In this document: positions 23,282 to 32,833 of the stretch, one piece after another
Layout: each line of letters begins with the position of its first letter
Position numbering within the stretch: position 1 is the first letter of the stretch
Source of the DNA: Aquatica leii
Taxonomy: Eukaryota > Arthropoda > Insecta > Coleoptera > Lampyridae
Direction: 5' to 3'
DNA: 64,000 nt
Assembly: GCA_035610365.1 (NCBI GenBank)
Contig: CM069432.1
Coordinates: 171,614,035-171,678,034, forward strand
The notes under the pieces: model-generated
Seen by the model: only the letters and a program-made list of their open reading frames with translations
What the model was told of the DNA's origin: nothing
Database searches by the model: none
Translations under genes and position numbers: made by a program

Positions 23282-25758
23282 AAATTTTCTATCAAAAGGC
23301 CGATTGTACCGGTCATTGGCACCCTTCTAGATCCCGGCCGCTTCCCCTTGTCGTACCCTTAAAAGTCTCCCACCCTTTTAAGAAGTACATGCGCAATTTA
23401 AGATTTTTAGTTTTCCCGCTAGCTGACGATGCTTACGTAATTACGCGCGTCTTTCTTAATTTAAATTTAAATTGAACCATCTCAACTTAATGGTGAGTGA
23501 CAATTAAGATTATACAGTCGAATCAATAATTGTAGTTAGTTTTTATAAATACAAATTTTGGATAAGACATATTTTTAAATAATTATTATTATAATTTAAA
23601 GGTGTTTAGTGGAATCCATTACCAAAAAATTCAACCAAGATTAGAGTAGAAGGCGAGATTAAGTCGTGGCTCAGGAATTCAGAAGTATAAGGGAAGCGAA
23701 GTAAATGGAAGAATCAGAATAAGAGCTACAAGATTGGTAACAATTCAATTATTTCATTATTTTGTTTCTCATTTTTAAATACGGACTATAAGTTTTTTTT
23801 CATGTTATTGTGTATGTTCTTATTTTACTTTTAAAACATGTTTAAGTAATTATTAAGTTTTGTTTTTCTATTATTGTTTTTAACATTATTTCATGAAATG
23901 TGTAATCTGTAACAGTTCATTTTATGTTTATACAATTAGTTAGGCAATAGTTTATACATAGGTGTAGTAACGTAAATTTTCTTCTTTCCAAAAATATTCT
24001 TATTTGTCGTCCACTATCAACGTCCTCCAAAAGGCGTTATCTGGAGTGAAAGTTAGTGGGTTTGGGTCAGTCCTACATTATTTGTCAAAGGCATCAATGC
24101 CTGATTTTGTTGGCTCGTTTAGAAAACGGATTTCGCCTGGCAAATAAATAATTTTTACATTAGCAACAGTTGATTTTAGTAGCTGCTACTGTATTACCTA
24201 GTTAGGGAAATATTAGGACGCTCTCTGTAAAATTTTGGTCTTCGGTTTCGTTTCGATATTCCACGCTACGGTAAGAAGAAATTTACAATTAGTTGGTAGT
24301 CATTTAATTATACTTAAGTTAAATTTTAGAAGTACTGTAAGGTGTACGATGTCATCCTTGATAAAACTTATTTAGTTCGGCAAGTTTCCAGCCATAACAC
24401 CTGGGTTAGTATCATCCTATCATTATTGAGATAAACTAGCTTGACCTATTACAGCTGTGTCCACTTGTGTCTAATTGTGTCCAATACTTATTCTGGTCGT
24501 GATGGAATGCGTTGGAGTTCAGGGCTGTCGATCCTCTCATTTTTAAAGTTATGTAAGATCCCTGATTACAACGACTCACCCTTTTATGCCGATAACTAAG
24601 GTCAGTGATGATCCAATTTTTTACTACCGCGCCAGTACTTCCTGGAATTGTGATTTCTTGAGCGATAAGTGTTCGTGCTAAAGATAAAGCACCTAACCTC
24701 TTATTATTAATTTTGTAATTAGTTTAACTTACCTTGTTAAGCGGCGTTACCGGTCCTTGCCTTATGCTTAAATACGTGTGTTTTAATTACACAATCAAAT
24801 ATATAATTAATTACTTTTTTTCCTTGCGGTAAACCCATTAAACTTCCTCGTTCGCGCCTAATGTTTAACTCCCGTACAAGTAATAAACGTGAACTTCAGT
24901 AAACTTGACCTACGAAGGGTCGTTTGAACTACCGAACGGTCGGTATATTATTACACATAAATTAATTCATATACATAAATATATATATATATATAGGGGG
25001 TATCATAATACATAAGCTTATGTTAGTCACCTTCTTTTTTAAACCTTTATTGTCACTACTAAGCTCTTGTACAGTTTTAAACTGCGGATGAAGAAGCTCA
25101 TCGATATAGTCGCGCGAAACGTGCCCGGTAACTCGTCCTTTATAGTTTGTAGTCGTTAAATCTTGTACATACATATATAATTAAGATATAATCCAGTTTA
25201 TTATAATTTAAATTAAATGGGGTATTGAACACTCTTTTGTTTTATCCGCCGTTTTACTCAAGTCTCTAGTGATTCACCTATGCAACCAGAAACTCCTACG
25301 AATTCGTGTGATTCGGCGAATTCTCCTTTCTTCGGACGTTTATTGAATCTGGCGCCCTTAACCTATTCTTTACAGTTTAATTATTGTACGTCTCCCTTTG
25401 GCGAAGCGCGTAAGTTGAGTGCGAATTTTAGTGTACCCGCAAAACGCACAACTGCCCAACGTAACCCACGCCTGAGCCAGTCGGCAATACATCTTCCCAT
25501 CTTCCGGTTAGCAGTTTTTGTAGGCCTTATTCATTCTTGAGATTGGAAAACTAGACGGCTACTTTGTAGCAAACCCCGCCACAAATCGATTTTTAAAAAT
25601 TTAATTTTTTTAAATTGTTTTTCTGGCATTGCATTTTATTATATATTCTATAAATCATTGTATTTTGTTGAATTATGTATTTATATTTTAAAATTTGGTC
25701 AAATTAATGACCCCTTCTTTTAGGAGGTTAGATGAAAGCAACTACTTTAGTAATTGGC
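23282..25758. other. Intergenic, decayed retroelement-like DNA
   Basis: No intact gene. At 23637-23740 a short plus frame reads VEGEIKSWLRNSEV then a stop, resembling the tail of the exon pair at 16438-16822. From about 24480 to 25560 the DNA is more GC-balanced, has GGCGCC at 25351 and an (AT) run at about 24977-24996, and may be a decayed LTR region. A minus frame at 25174-24962 has no recognised domain. Confidence 0.35.
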
Positions 25759-25791
25759 GACGTTTCGTGTTCAGGATGAACACTTCATCAG
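25759..25791 (-). ncRNA. Hammerhead-ribozyme-like core motif
   Basis: The minus strand reads CTGATGA, then a perfect 6-bp stem (GTGTTC / GAACAC) with an ATCCT loop, then GAAAC and GTC. CTGATGA, stem II and GAAA are the conserved hammerhead core. Penelope-like elements are known to carry hammerhead motifs in their terminal repeats. Stem III is not convincing here (GAAAC runs directly into GTC), and stem I was not resolved, so activity is unproven. Confidence 0.4.
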
Positions 25792-25974
25792 GCTCGCTCA
25801 CACTGAGTCAAGTAATTTTTGAATATAATTAAAATAAAAAATAAACACATTTAATTACAAACATGATGTTTTACGTACATCGTCACTTTTAAAAACGTTT
25901 TTAAATATTTATACTTTTTTAATAAATCGTTATATTTAATTTTGTAATGTATGAGTAGTGAACATAGGGCTGGA

Positions 25975-26115
25975 AGTATTATGGACGTTTTTTAGATGTC
26001 CAACTCTGTGCCAAAGTAACGTACTATGGACGCCCATAGTATTTGCTTTGGATCTTTTGTGAACGCCCGAAAAACGTTCAGATGTTCATGAAAAGATATC
26101 CACTGGATGTCCATA
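25975..26115. mobile_element. Palindrome-rich element (copy E, GGACGTCC type)
   Basis: The interval repeats TATGGACG, TGTCCATAGGACG, GATGTCC and AACGTTC. It resembles the 44726 and 57565 elements in its dyad but shows no clear terminal motif. Noncoding. Confidence 0.4.
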
Positions 26116-26861
26116 GGACGTTTTTGTGCTATTAGGAATCTAGGCCAAACTTATAGTCGAATTTAACCGATTCAAGATAATCCCAATGTAATAATACTGT
26201 TTCATCAAGACGAAATGAATCTGAAACACATCTATGATGATCACATAAGTCCAACGATTACCATGTAGGTTTTTAGAGAAACGTGTGCTAAATGTTGGCT
26301 AGATTCATACTGATTTATGGACACAATCGATGCGAATGATGGTCGTTAGTGATGGGAATTGACACGTATAAAATAATTTTTTATACGTATACGTACAAAA
26401 TGCGTATATAATGTCTAAAATGTAAACAATGCCATTTTTAAAAACCCAACCTACCAACTGTTGCTAAATTATTTAGAAATATTGGGTAAAAGCTAGAAAA
26501 CGTTCTTTTTTATTAGATTAGAAATGCACACAATTAAATTTAATATTAGAACCGTGTACTACCAAACAAGCACAATTACACATGCCAAAAATATTTTGAA
26601 AAAATAAACAATAAGCTAATAGTTAAATTTAATTTTTTTTAAATCAATGTATGACTAAGCACAATTAAGAATAATATTAACACAAAGCAAGCACAATACT
26701 ATTCTTTATGACATATTTCTGTAATATTTTATTAAAGTAATAAACTGTGTGTTTAGTAAATACATTAAAAATTATAACCGGTATCAAGTAGTTTGTTATC
26801 AGTTGACGGTTTTAAAAACTATCAAAATTTTTAGTTTTATTAAATATACAACTTTACAGCT
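26116..26861. other. Intergenic, 5' flank of the 123-codon gene
   Basis: AT-rich with no gene or clear repeat. It should contain the promoter of the following gene. Confidence 0.4.
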
Positions 26862-27282
26862 ATGAATCAAGAATATAATTCAAATAGGTAAGTTAAAACG
26901 TACTTTTTAAAAATAATATGGTATTCATCATTTTAGTATCTTCTTGGTAAATTATCTTATGGCATGCTTTGACGCAATAGAATTTCTCGAATATCTAAAT
27001 AAGGGCATTGGGGATATTTATACTCAGTTAAAACCCATGCATGAATATAAGTGCAATACAGTTGAATTAAAACAGAACATGTTTCGATTTTCATCACAGC
27101 GTCCTCCAACTAATTGCATCACAAAAAACAAAATCGTTATTACTCAAAGTCGTGTTGATGTTGCAAGTACTGTTACAGCAGTTTTTAGATACAGTGAACA
27201 ACCTGCTGCTGTTGATAAAGTGATTCACACTGTAGTTGACTTATTTAATAGGGCAAAAGAAAACATTCTTAGGTATCACTAA
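26862..27282 (+). CDS. Unrecognised two-exon gene, 123 residues
   Basis: Exon 1 (26862-26887) starts MNQEYNSN. It is followed by a 49-bp intron with consensus ends (gtaagt...ttttag), and exon 2 (26937-27282) continues in phase to a TAA. The product begins IFLVNYLMACFDAIEFLEYL, has a predicted mixed helical character, and ends VIHTVVDLFNRAKENILRYH, an amphipathic helix. No signal peptide, catalytic motif or metal-binding pattern is apparent. The intron size matches those of ITPK1 and SMG9 here, and the composition is less T-rich than chance frames nearby, so I consider it a real host gene. I do not recognise its family. Candidate polyadenylation signals (AATAAA) lie about 85 bp downstream. Confidence 0.6.
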
Positions 27283-28669
27283 AATGTGTGATTGTATTAC
27301 CTTTTACAATAGTTTGTCAAACTTTGTGCGATGTAAATTCAAAAAAATGTTTTTATTGTGTTTGTCAATAAATATATAAGCAAACATAATTTTTTTGTAG
27401 CAATAGGCAATCCTCTCCAAGCGATACGCTACCTGGTGGCGTTTAATATAAACTGTTTTAGTGGCAAGTATATTGAAACACAAGTTACAGAATGAACGCG
27501 CCACGCAGCGGCGAGTGTACGAAACGATTGAAAGGTATTCTATGACGTGCGTTTTATACCATTTTCTATATCTCGATTCAATTTTAATATTTCGGTATAA
27601 TTTTAATTTTCAAACATTGTGAAACTTTACTGTTTTATTAAATTGGCAACACTTACACGCTAACATATTAAAATTTATCTATATTAACCATGTGTTAGTT
27701 AACCTAATATAAATAATAAATAAATAATTTTGGATTAATAGAATGTCTTTATTTTATCTTGGCATCAACATTTGAATTTCATTGTTTAGTTACAATAATT
27801 TTGAAGTCTTTTTCATGTAACGTCAACTTACGATGCAGATACCAACTTTGATAAAACTAACATTACTAAAATTCGTTGAAGACAGAAGACAGATTTTAGT
27901 GTAAGAATCGCTAAATCTTATATCGGAACAGAGAAATTCTAATTATATTTAAATCAAATAGTTATTGTTGCGTAAATAATTACAATTCGTAAGTTAAGAA
28001 CAATCCTAGACGTCTTTCAAGATCTCGTGAACTGTGGCGCTGTAGTCTGTATATGTCAAAATATTGTTATTATCCGTCTTACAAACATTAATAAATAAAT
28101 ATCCGATTATTATCAAATTTTATTAACGTGAGTGCCTTTTAAATAGACTAACGTTTTTGGAATTCAGATAGACTTGTCAAATTTTTGACTTTTAGTATAT
28201 TAATTCCAATTTTCGACTCAAGGTCACAGTTCACGACATAATGAAATGCCTCTACCTTTTTTTCACCGCTTTATAGTATTCTAGAACAAACGCAAAAAAA
28301 ACTGATTTCAGTGGCGGCTTCTCCGTTAGGTCATTTGGTCAATGACTCTCCAAAAAAATACTAAAAATTATACTACTTTATAGTAAGCATGCGTTTATAA
28401 AGTGTTAATGTTAAATGTCATCAAATCAAATTGTCATCTGTAATTACCCGGAAAAACTTAAACGAAAATTTGAATATTAGAAAACGGGGAATTTTGTAAT
28501 TCACGTTGCTTTCCCAGGCAATATTAATTAACGTTTGTCAAATAGCCAAATACTACCTACTCAAATACACAGAGAGAAATGACGTATCACAATTTTGCAC
28601 AAGATTGTGCATAACTGTATTGTTTATGATATTACCATTATATTACTACAATTGTTTATATTTATAACA
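27283..28669. other. Intergenic with an orphan hAT end
   Basis: No gene recognised. At 28309 CAGTGGCGGCTTCTCC matches the 5' end of the hAT element at 51228, but no partner end is nearby, so it is an orphan terminus. Confidence 0.4.
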
Positions 28670-28832
28670 TATAGGGCGGGTTGCACAAAACAAATCAAAA
28701 ATGTAACAACTGATTATTTCTCAAAACAATTGCTACATAGCCAATGAAACCAAGATTATTGGTGATGTAACAATCGATTTCAGAAATAATCACTTGTTAC
28801 ATTTTTGATTTGTTTTGTGCAACCGGCCTATA
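28670..28832. mobile_element. MITE with about 40-bp inverted repeats (GGGCGGGTTGCAC type)
   Basis: The left arm TATAGGGCGGGTTGCACAAA continues for about 40 bp and pairs with the right arm (from the right end: TATAGGCCGGTTGCACAAAA). Both arms are flanked by TA/TATA, consistent with TA-targeted insertion. The interior is noncoding with a CCAAT/ATTGG centre. Confidence 0.85.
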
Positions 28833-28999
28833 GGCTTGCACGCTTTTATTTAATATGTTTGGATAAATAGGTTATAAAGTTTTATTTGACAAATTGTTTG
28901 AAAAATATTATAAACTTCAGTATGCTTTGTATTCGACAACAATGTGCTAGTATTTTGCACAATTTTGTTTTAGTTTCTCGTACAGCTTTGATAATATAT

Positions 29000-29477
29000 T
29001 GTTGCGTGTTTATTTATTAAAAACTAATTATTTATAACGACTAAAAATTAGGTTTACTTATTCTAGAAATATGTACACTTTTAAATTAACCGAACTAATT
29101 AAATTTAAATATCTAAGGATAAAAACTGACAGAAATTTATATAAAACAATAATATGCTATCACTTACGCGACGATAAGATAAAGCCACTAACTTGTTTGT
29201 TTACACTATAGGTCACGTTCACTCGATTCGGTGTACACTGTTATTTATTTAAAACTTCGCACGTGCTAATCACTTATTTATCTTCACTTGAATAATCTTC
29301 TTAATACAGTTGCATTAGCGTCTACGACAATAACTGACCTACGATTTCCAACTTCGGCATTTATAGACATCAGCGAATCCTTCTCGAGCGTTCCCTACTT
29401 TTCGCTATAACTTCTAGAAAATAGATAACAGCTTCTAGAAGGCTCTTGCATTTGCAAGTAATTTCTCGAACGTTTCA
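29000..29477 (-). repeat. Gypsy 3' LTR
   Basis: 478 bp; the 3' LTR in element orientation. It nearly matches 37164-37641, with differences near both the TGTTRCG start and TAATTWATTTA, and at single bases elsewhere. The pol-macro frame ends inside it. Confidence 0.93.
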
Positions 29478-30645
29478 CTGCCCCCTTCTTAGGACTGTTC
29501 TGTTCCAGAACAGGAGACTGGATGCGACACCGGTAAAAGGGATCGTGGCGATAGCGGCAGCTTCCTCCATTTCGGCAACTTCCTTGACCATAAAAGTAAC
29601 AGTCAATGGACTTTTCCTGACCCAATACTATCCTCGGTTGGTAACTACAGACCAACACTGGAATGCCTGTTCCTCGGAAGACGACCTCCAACATGTTTCG
29701 AACTGTCCTCCAATTCAGTTGATCTAAGCCACAACCAAGCTTGGGTACTGCCAATTTCTTAACATGATGGAACTCCATTTGTCTCTTGAAACTCCATAAT
29801 GTTCGCCACAGATCTTTGTATAACGGCTTGACACGTGAGTATTTCTTGGTGACCAGATAGAAAACGAAGCGTCCGTCACCACGTAGTCCTAAAACTTTTC
29901 CGACTGCCGGTTGCTGTCTTCGTAATTCATCTAGCTGCCCAAACTTCTTTTTAAACACGACTGCAACCCCTTTGGACATGTCAAGGTCCTCGCTCACGCA
30001 ATGTGCGATGGCGTAATCTTTTTGTGTCTGGAACAGGTCTTGTTGTTCCTCGGTGGTAACTCCGAACCTAGCTTTTCCAGAACCTCCGTATAGGTTCATA
30101 AGCTTTTCGAACTCCATTTCTTCGATTGGATTCCTGGTTCTGCTACTTATTACTCTGGTTCGGACCTGAACTTTCGGATTGTGGTTATCGCCAGCAAACG
30201 GGGCTAGACGATCGACGTGGACCACTTTTGGCTTGCCTCTGGGCGGTTTTCGGATGCGGTATATAACGTCGTTAATACGCTGCACGACTTCATAGGGGCC
30301 CTCCCATTGCCTTTGCAGCTTCGGCGACAAACCACGTTTCCTTTGAGGGTTATACAACCAGACCATATCGCCAGGTTGAAACCCACCATTTTGCGCCTTG
30401 ACGTCATATCTTGTTTTCATCCTGTCGCTGGCAATTTGTGTGTTTTTACGGACTTCTTCATGTACTTCGTCTAACCTCTTGGCCAGCTTGCTGACGTAAT
30501 CTTCTCCAGCAACTTCTTCTTCCGGTCTTCGCTCAAATTGAAGATCGCATGGTAATCTTATCTCACGACCGAGCATGACACAGGATGGTGTTTGGCCTGT
30601 GCTTTCGTGAATGGATGATCGGTATGCCATTAAGAAAAGGTGCAA
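29395..30645 (-). CDS. Gypsy pol C-terminus: integrase tail, GPY/F module, TARG1-like macro domain, CCCH zinc finger
   Basis: An uninterrupted 416-residue frame. Residues 1-150 are the end of the integrase, including the GPYEVVQRINDVIYRI GPY/F module. After a linker, residues about 198-335 (30054-29641) match the TARG1/OARD1 class of macro domains, which remove ADP-ribose from proteins: YAIAHCVSEDLDMSKGVAVV, FKKKFG, GDGRFVFYLVTKKYSRVKP, LAVPKLGCGLDQLNW. The catalytic lysine (Lys267 in LVTKK) and aspartate (Asp308 in GCGLD) of that class are both present. Residues 349-367 form a CCCH finger (C-x7-C-x5-C-x3-H). The frame ends inside the 3' LTR. It is separated from the rest of the integrase by one TAG at 30655-30657. 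No start codon is implied; this part is normally translated as pol. The domain call is strong; the role in the element is inference. Confidence 0.88.
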   Translation of the reverse strand: MHLFLMAYRSSIHESTGQTPSCVMLGREIRLPCDLQFERRPEEEVAGEDYVSKLAKRLDEVHEEVRKNTQIASDRMKTRYDVKAQNGGFQPGDMVWLYNPQRKRGLSPKLQRQWEGPYEVVQRINDVIYRIRKPPRGKPKVVHVDRLAPFAGDNHNPKVQVRTRVISSRTRNPIEEMEFEKLMNLYGGSGKARFGVTTEEQQDLFQTQKDYAIAHCVSEDLDMSKGVAVVFKKKFGQLDELRRQQPAVGKVLGLRGDGRFVFYLVTKKYSRVKPLYKDLWRTLWSFKRQMEFHHVKKLAVPKLGCGLDQLNWRTVRNMLEVVFRGTGIPVLVCSYQPRIVLGQEKSIDCYFYGQGSCRNGGSCRYRHDPFYRCRIQSPVLEQNSPKKGAVKRSRNYLQMQEPSRSCYLFSRSYSEK

Positions 30646-30654
30646 GTACTGATC

Positions 30655-30994
30655 CTAGCCCCTTTGGTGTTCGGACACTACCTTGGCTAAGTACTTGCCT
30701 ATTGTTCGATTCATCCGTTCAACCATGCCATCAGACTGAGGATGGAGAGGCGTTGTCCTAGTCTTTTTAATTCCTAACAGTCGGAAAACTTCTTGAAACA
30801 GCCCAGACTCAAAATTGCGGCCTTGATCAGAGTGTAATTCCAACGGAACTCCAAACCGGCAGAAAAACTCCTTTACTAATACGTCTGCGACTGTAGCTGC
30901 TTCCTGATTGGGTATGGCGTAAGCCTCCGTCCATTTCGTGAAATAATCCATCGCCACCAGGATGTATTTATTTCCCGAATCGGATTCTGGGAAC
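30655..30994 (-). pseudogene. Gypsy integrase catalytic core, interrupted
   Basis: Continues the integrase after the 1834-bp insertion: NKYILVAMDYFTKWTEAYAI, then HSDQGRNFES and MVERMNRT, giving the second Asp and the Glu with 35 residues between them as in the D,D-35-E family. The first Asp (AIDIAGPF) lies on the far side of the insertion near 32850. The frame ends at an in-frame TAG (30655-30657) in place of a conserved tryptophan codon (one base change). Apart from the insert and the stop it is well preserved. Confidence 0.9.
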
Positions 30995-31493
30995 GTGTTA
31001 CAAGCTTTTGGTGTTTTACGAACCTGCACGGCCAACTCACAATAGTCGGTGAGAGGGGAGGGTTCCTAGATAATAACGAAAAGATACTTAAGGGCGCCAG
31101 AGCTTATCCAAAGTCACTTCTGTCCCGCTCAAGACAGGTGGTATAACTTGTAACAAGATGTTAGGTTCGTAATCCTTCTACTCGGCTGTTCGAGTAGCCA
31201 GCGTTTGTTATTAGATAACGACGATCCAAAGAGACAGGTATGTTGTCATAAAAGAACAAGTAACCACAATAACAACTTTAATCTAGAATCGTTGATGATT
31301 ATCACAGGTATATCGAATTCTCATTACAGAAATGCCAGTAGTATCGGCAACACACAGTACATAAGTAAATTACAGTGAAATAGATAGCGAAGAATAGTTC
31401 GTAGTAAATATCGTTTACATAATTAGTAATATGGCATTACTGACAATAAAACAGTGATAATAATTATGGCATTAACATTAAATTATCAGCTAT

Positions 31494-31674
31494 AATACCC
31501 CTAGAGCATTGATAATACCGAGATAATTTTGTCATAGAGATTGTTGAAAGCGTGTTTCTTGGTAATAGCACGAGGCCGAAGGCCGAGTGCTATTACTTTA
31601 AAGAAACACGCTTGAAACATTCTCTACGACAAAATTTTGAGTATTTATCAATGCTCGAGGGGTATTCGGTAAGA
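31494..31674. repeat. 181-bp near-perfect hairpin (MITE)
   Basis: The arm starting ATACCCCTAGAGCATTGATA pairs over its whole length with the arm ending TCAATGCTCGAGGGGTAT. The apex is GGCCGAAGGCC. It sits inside the 1834-bp insertion and is probably a MITE nested in it. Confidence 0.85.
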
Positions 31675-31863
31675 TAATTTTTTACTACTTTTCATGTTGT
31701 TTAATTAATTAATACAAATTAATTGTGTTTTTTGGTGTATTTTCTAAAAGAATTTTGTTAATTTTCTTGTTAAAAATATCAGAAAATCTTTGTATGATTA
31801 TTATGAATTGATTTACTATCTGACATTTAATTTGACATTTGAATATATCATGTCTGCTTTGCC

Positions 31864-31891
31864 CGATAACACCACTACCGTGGTGTTATCG
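31864..31891. repeat. Perfect 12-bp stem, 4-nt loop
   Basis: CGATAACACCAC and GTGGTGTTATCG separated by TACC. It could be a terminator-like or regulatory hairpin in the insertion, but its function is unknown. Confidence 0.7.
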
Positions 31892-32833
31892 CTGTAATCC
31901 GTTGCTGATTGGTTGAATTTTAAAAAATGCAATAAAATCAAATTTTTTTATTGGTTAATTGATACAGTAAAAAATTATCATACTAATTATGGGTAGTACA
32001 CAGCATACGTAACATAAGCAAATTTACTAATTAAATGGTAATCCAATTACGTTAATCATTACGGAACTACTATTAGCGAAAGTTTCGTGAGTGACCTTGT
32101 TGACGACGAAATAAGATACATAAAACACTTACCACAAACACAGGAACTTCTACTCATGCGAAGAAAGTACTTTCCTCGGTACGCTATCCTGTAAGCACTC
32201 TGAAATAGCAAGTCGTGTCAAACTAATTCCTCACGAAAGTGAAATCTACAAAAATCGTTACTTAAGGTAAAAGAAAGTATAGATCATATAACCCGGTAGT
32301 CGAATGCTGTTGTACCCCTTGTCTGTGGTTTAATAAGTTATCACTGTAGGCCTTATAAATATTTAGAATCGCCCCTTCAGAATATGTGTCGAGGTTCCTC
32401 CCTCGTACTCCGGTATCGACTAGAAATCATGGGCCAGATTGTGGTAGGAATGGCCGGTGACGATTCGAATACTTCACGATCGCAACGAAGTCACAACTTT
32501 CCCTGGTAGAATTTAAAGTACAACCAGAATACCCCTATTTAGGAGGTAGCACATGGCGTCTGCGTGAATAAATTAGTTAGTTAAGGAAACTTCTAATTTC
32601 CATCGTGTCCCAACACGTGGATGATTTTAGAAAACGATTTTTAACTCACGCAGACATAGATTAACACATGCACGATGTTAAAGTCAAAATGCCGGTAATC
32701 TCGCCGGATGTCGCCTACTCAATACGAAGTGACCAACGAACCCGATAGATGGCGTCGAGAAATATAAAAGTAATTTTTAATTAAACCAATATACAGGGTA
32801 ATGCATTATTTTTATTTATGCACGTAACAAACG

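Larger units (their letters stand above)
30996..32829. mobile_element. 1834-bp insertion with TGTTAC...GTAACA ends (probable solo LTR)
   Basis: Begins TGTTACAAG and ends GCACGTAACA, flanked by AACG on both sides (30992-30995 and 32830-32833). Removing the insert and one AACG restores the integrase frame exactly, so these are the true limits. TG...CA termini and a 4-bp duplication fit a solo LTR. It contains no coding region. GGGCGCCAG near 31093 and similar ends link it to the insertion at 39261-40445. It carries two hairpins (31494-31674 and 31864-31891). Confidence 0.75.

Noticed and set aside
24962..25174. Minus-strand 70-codon frame with a coiled-coil-like end
   Set aside because: No family recognised, next to AT microsatellite, no splice context; too weak to call a gene.
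28309..28325. hAT terminus CAGTGGCGGCTTC as the start of a full element
   Set aside because: No matching right end or 8-bp duplication nearby; kept only as an orphan end.
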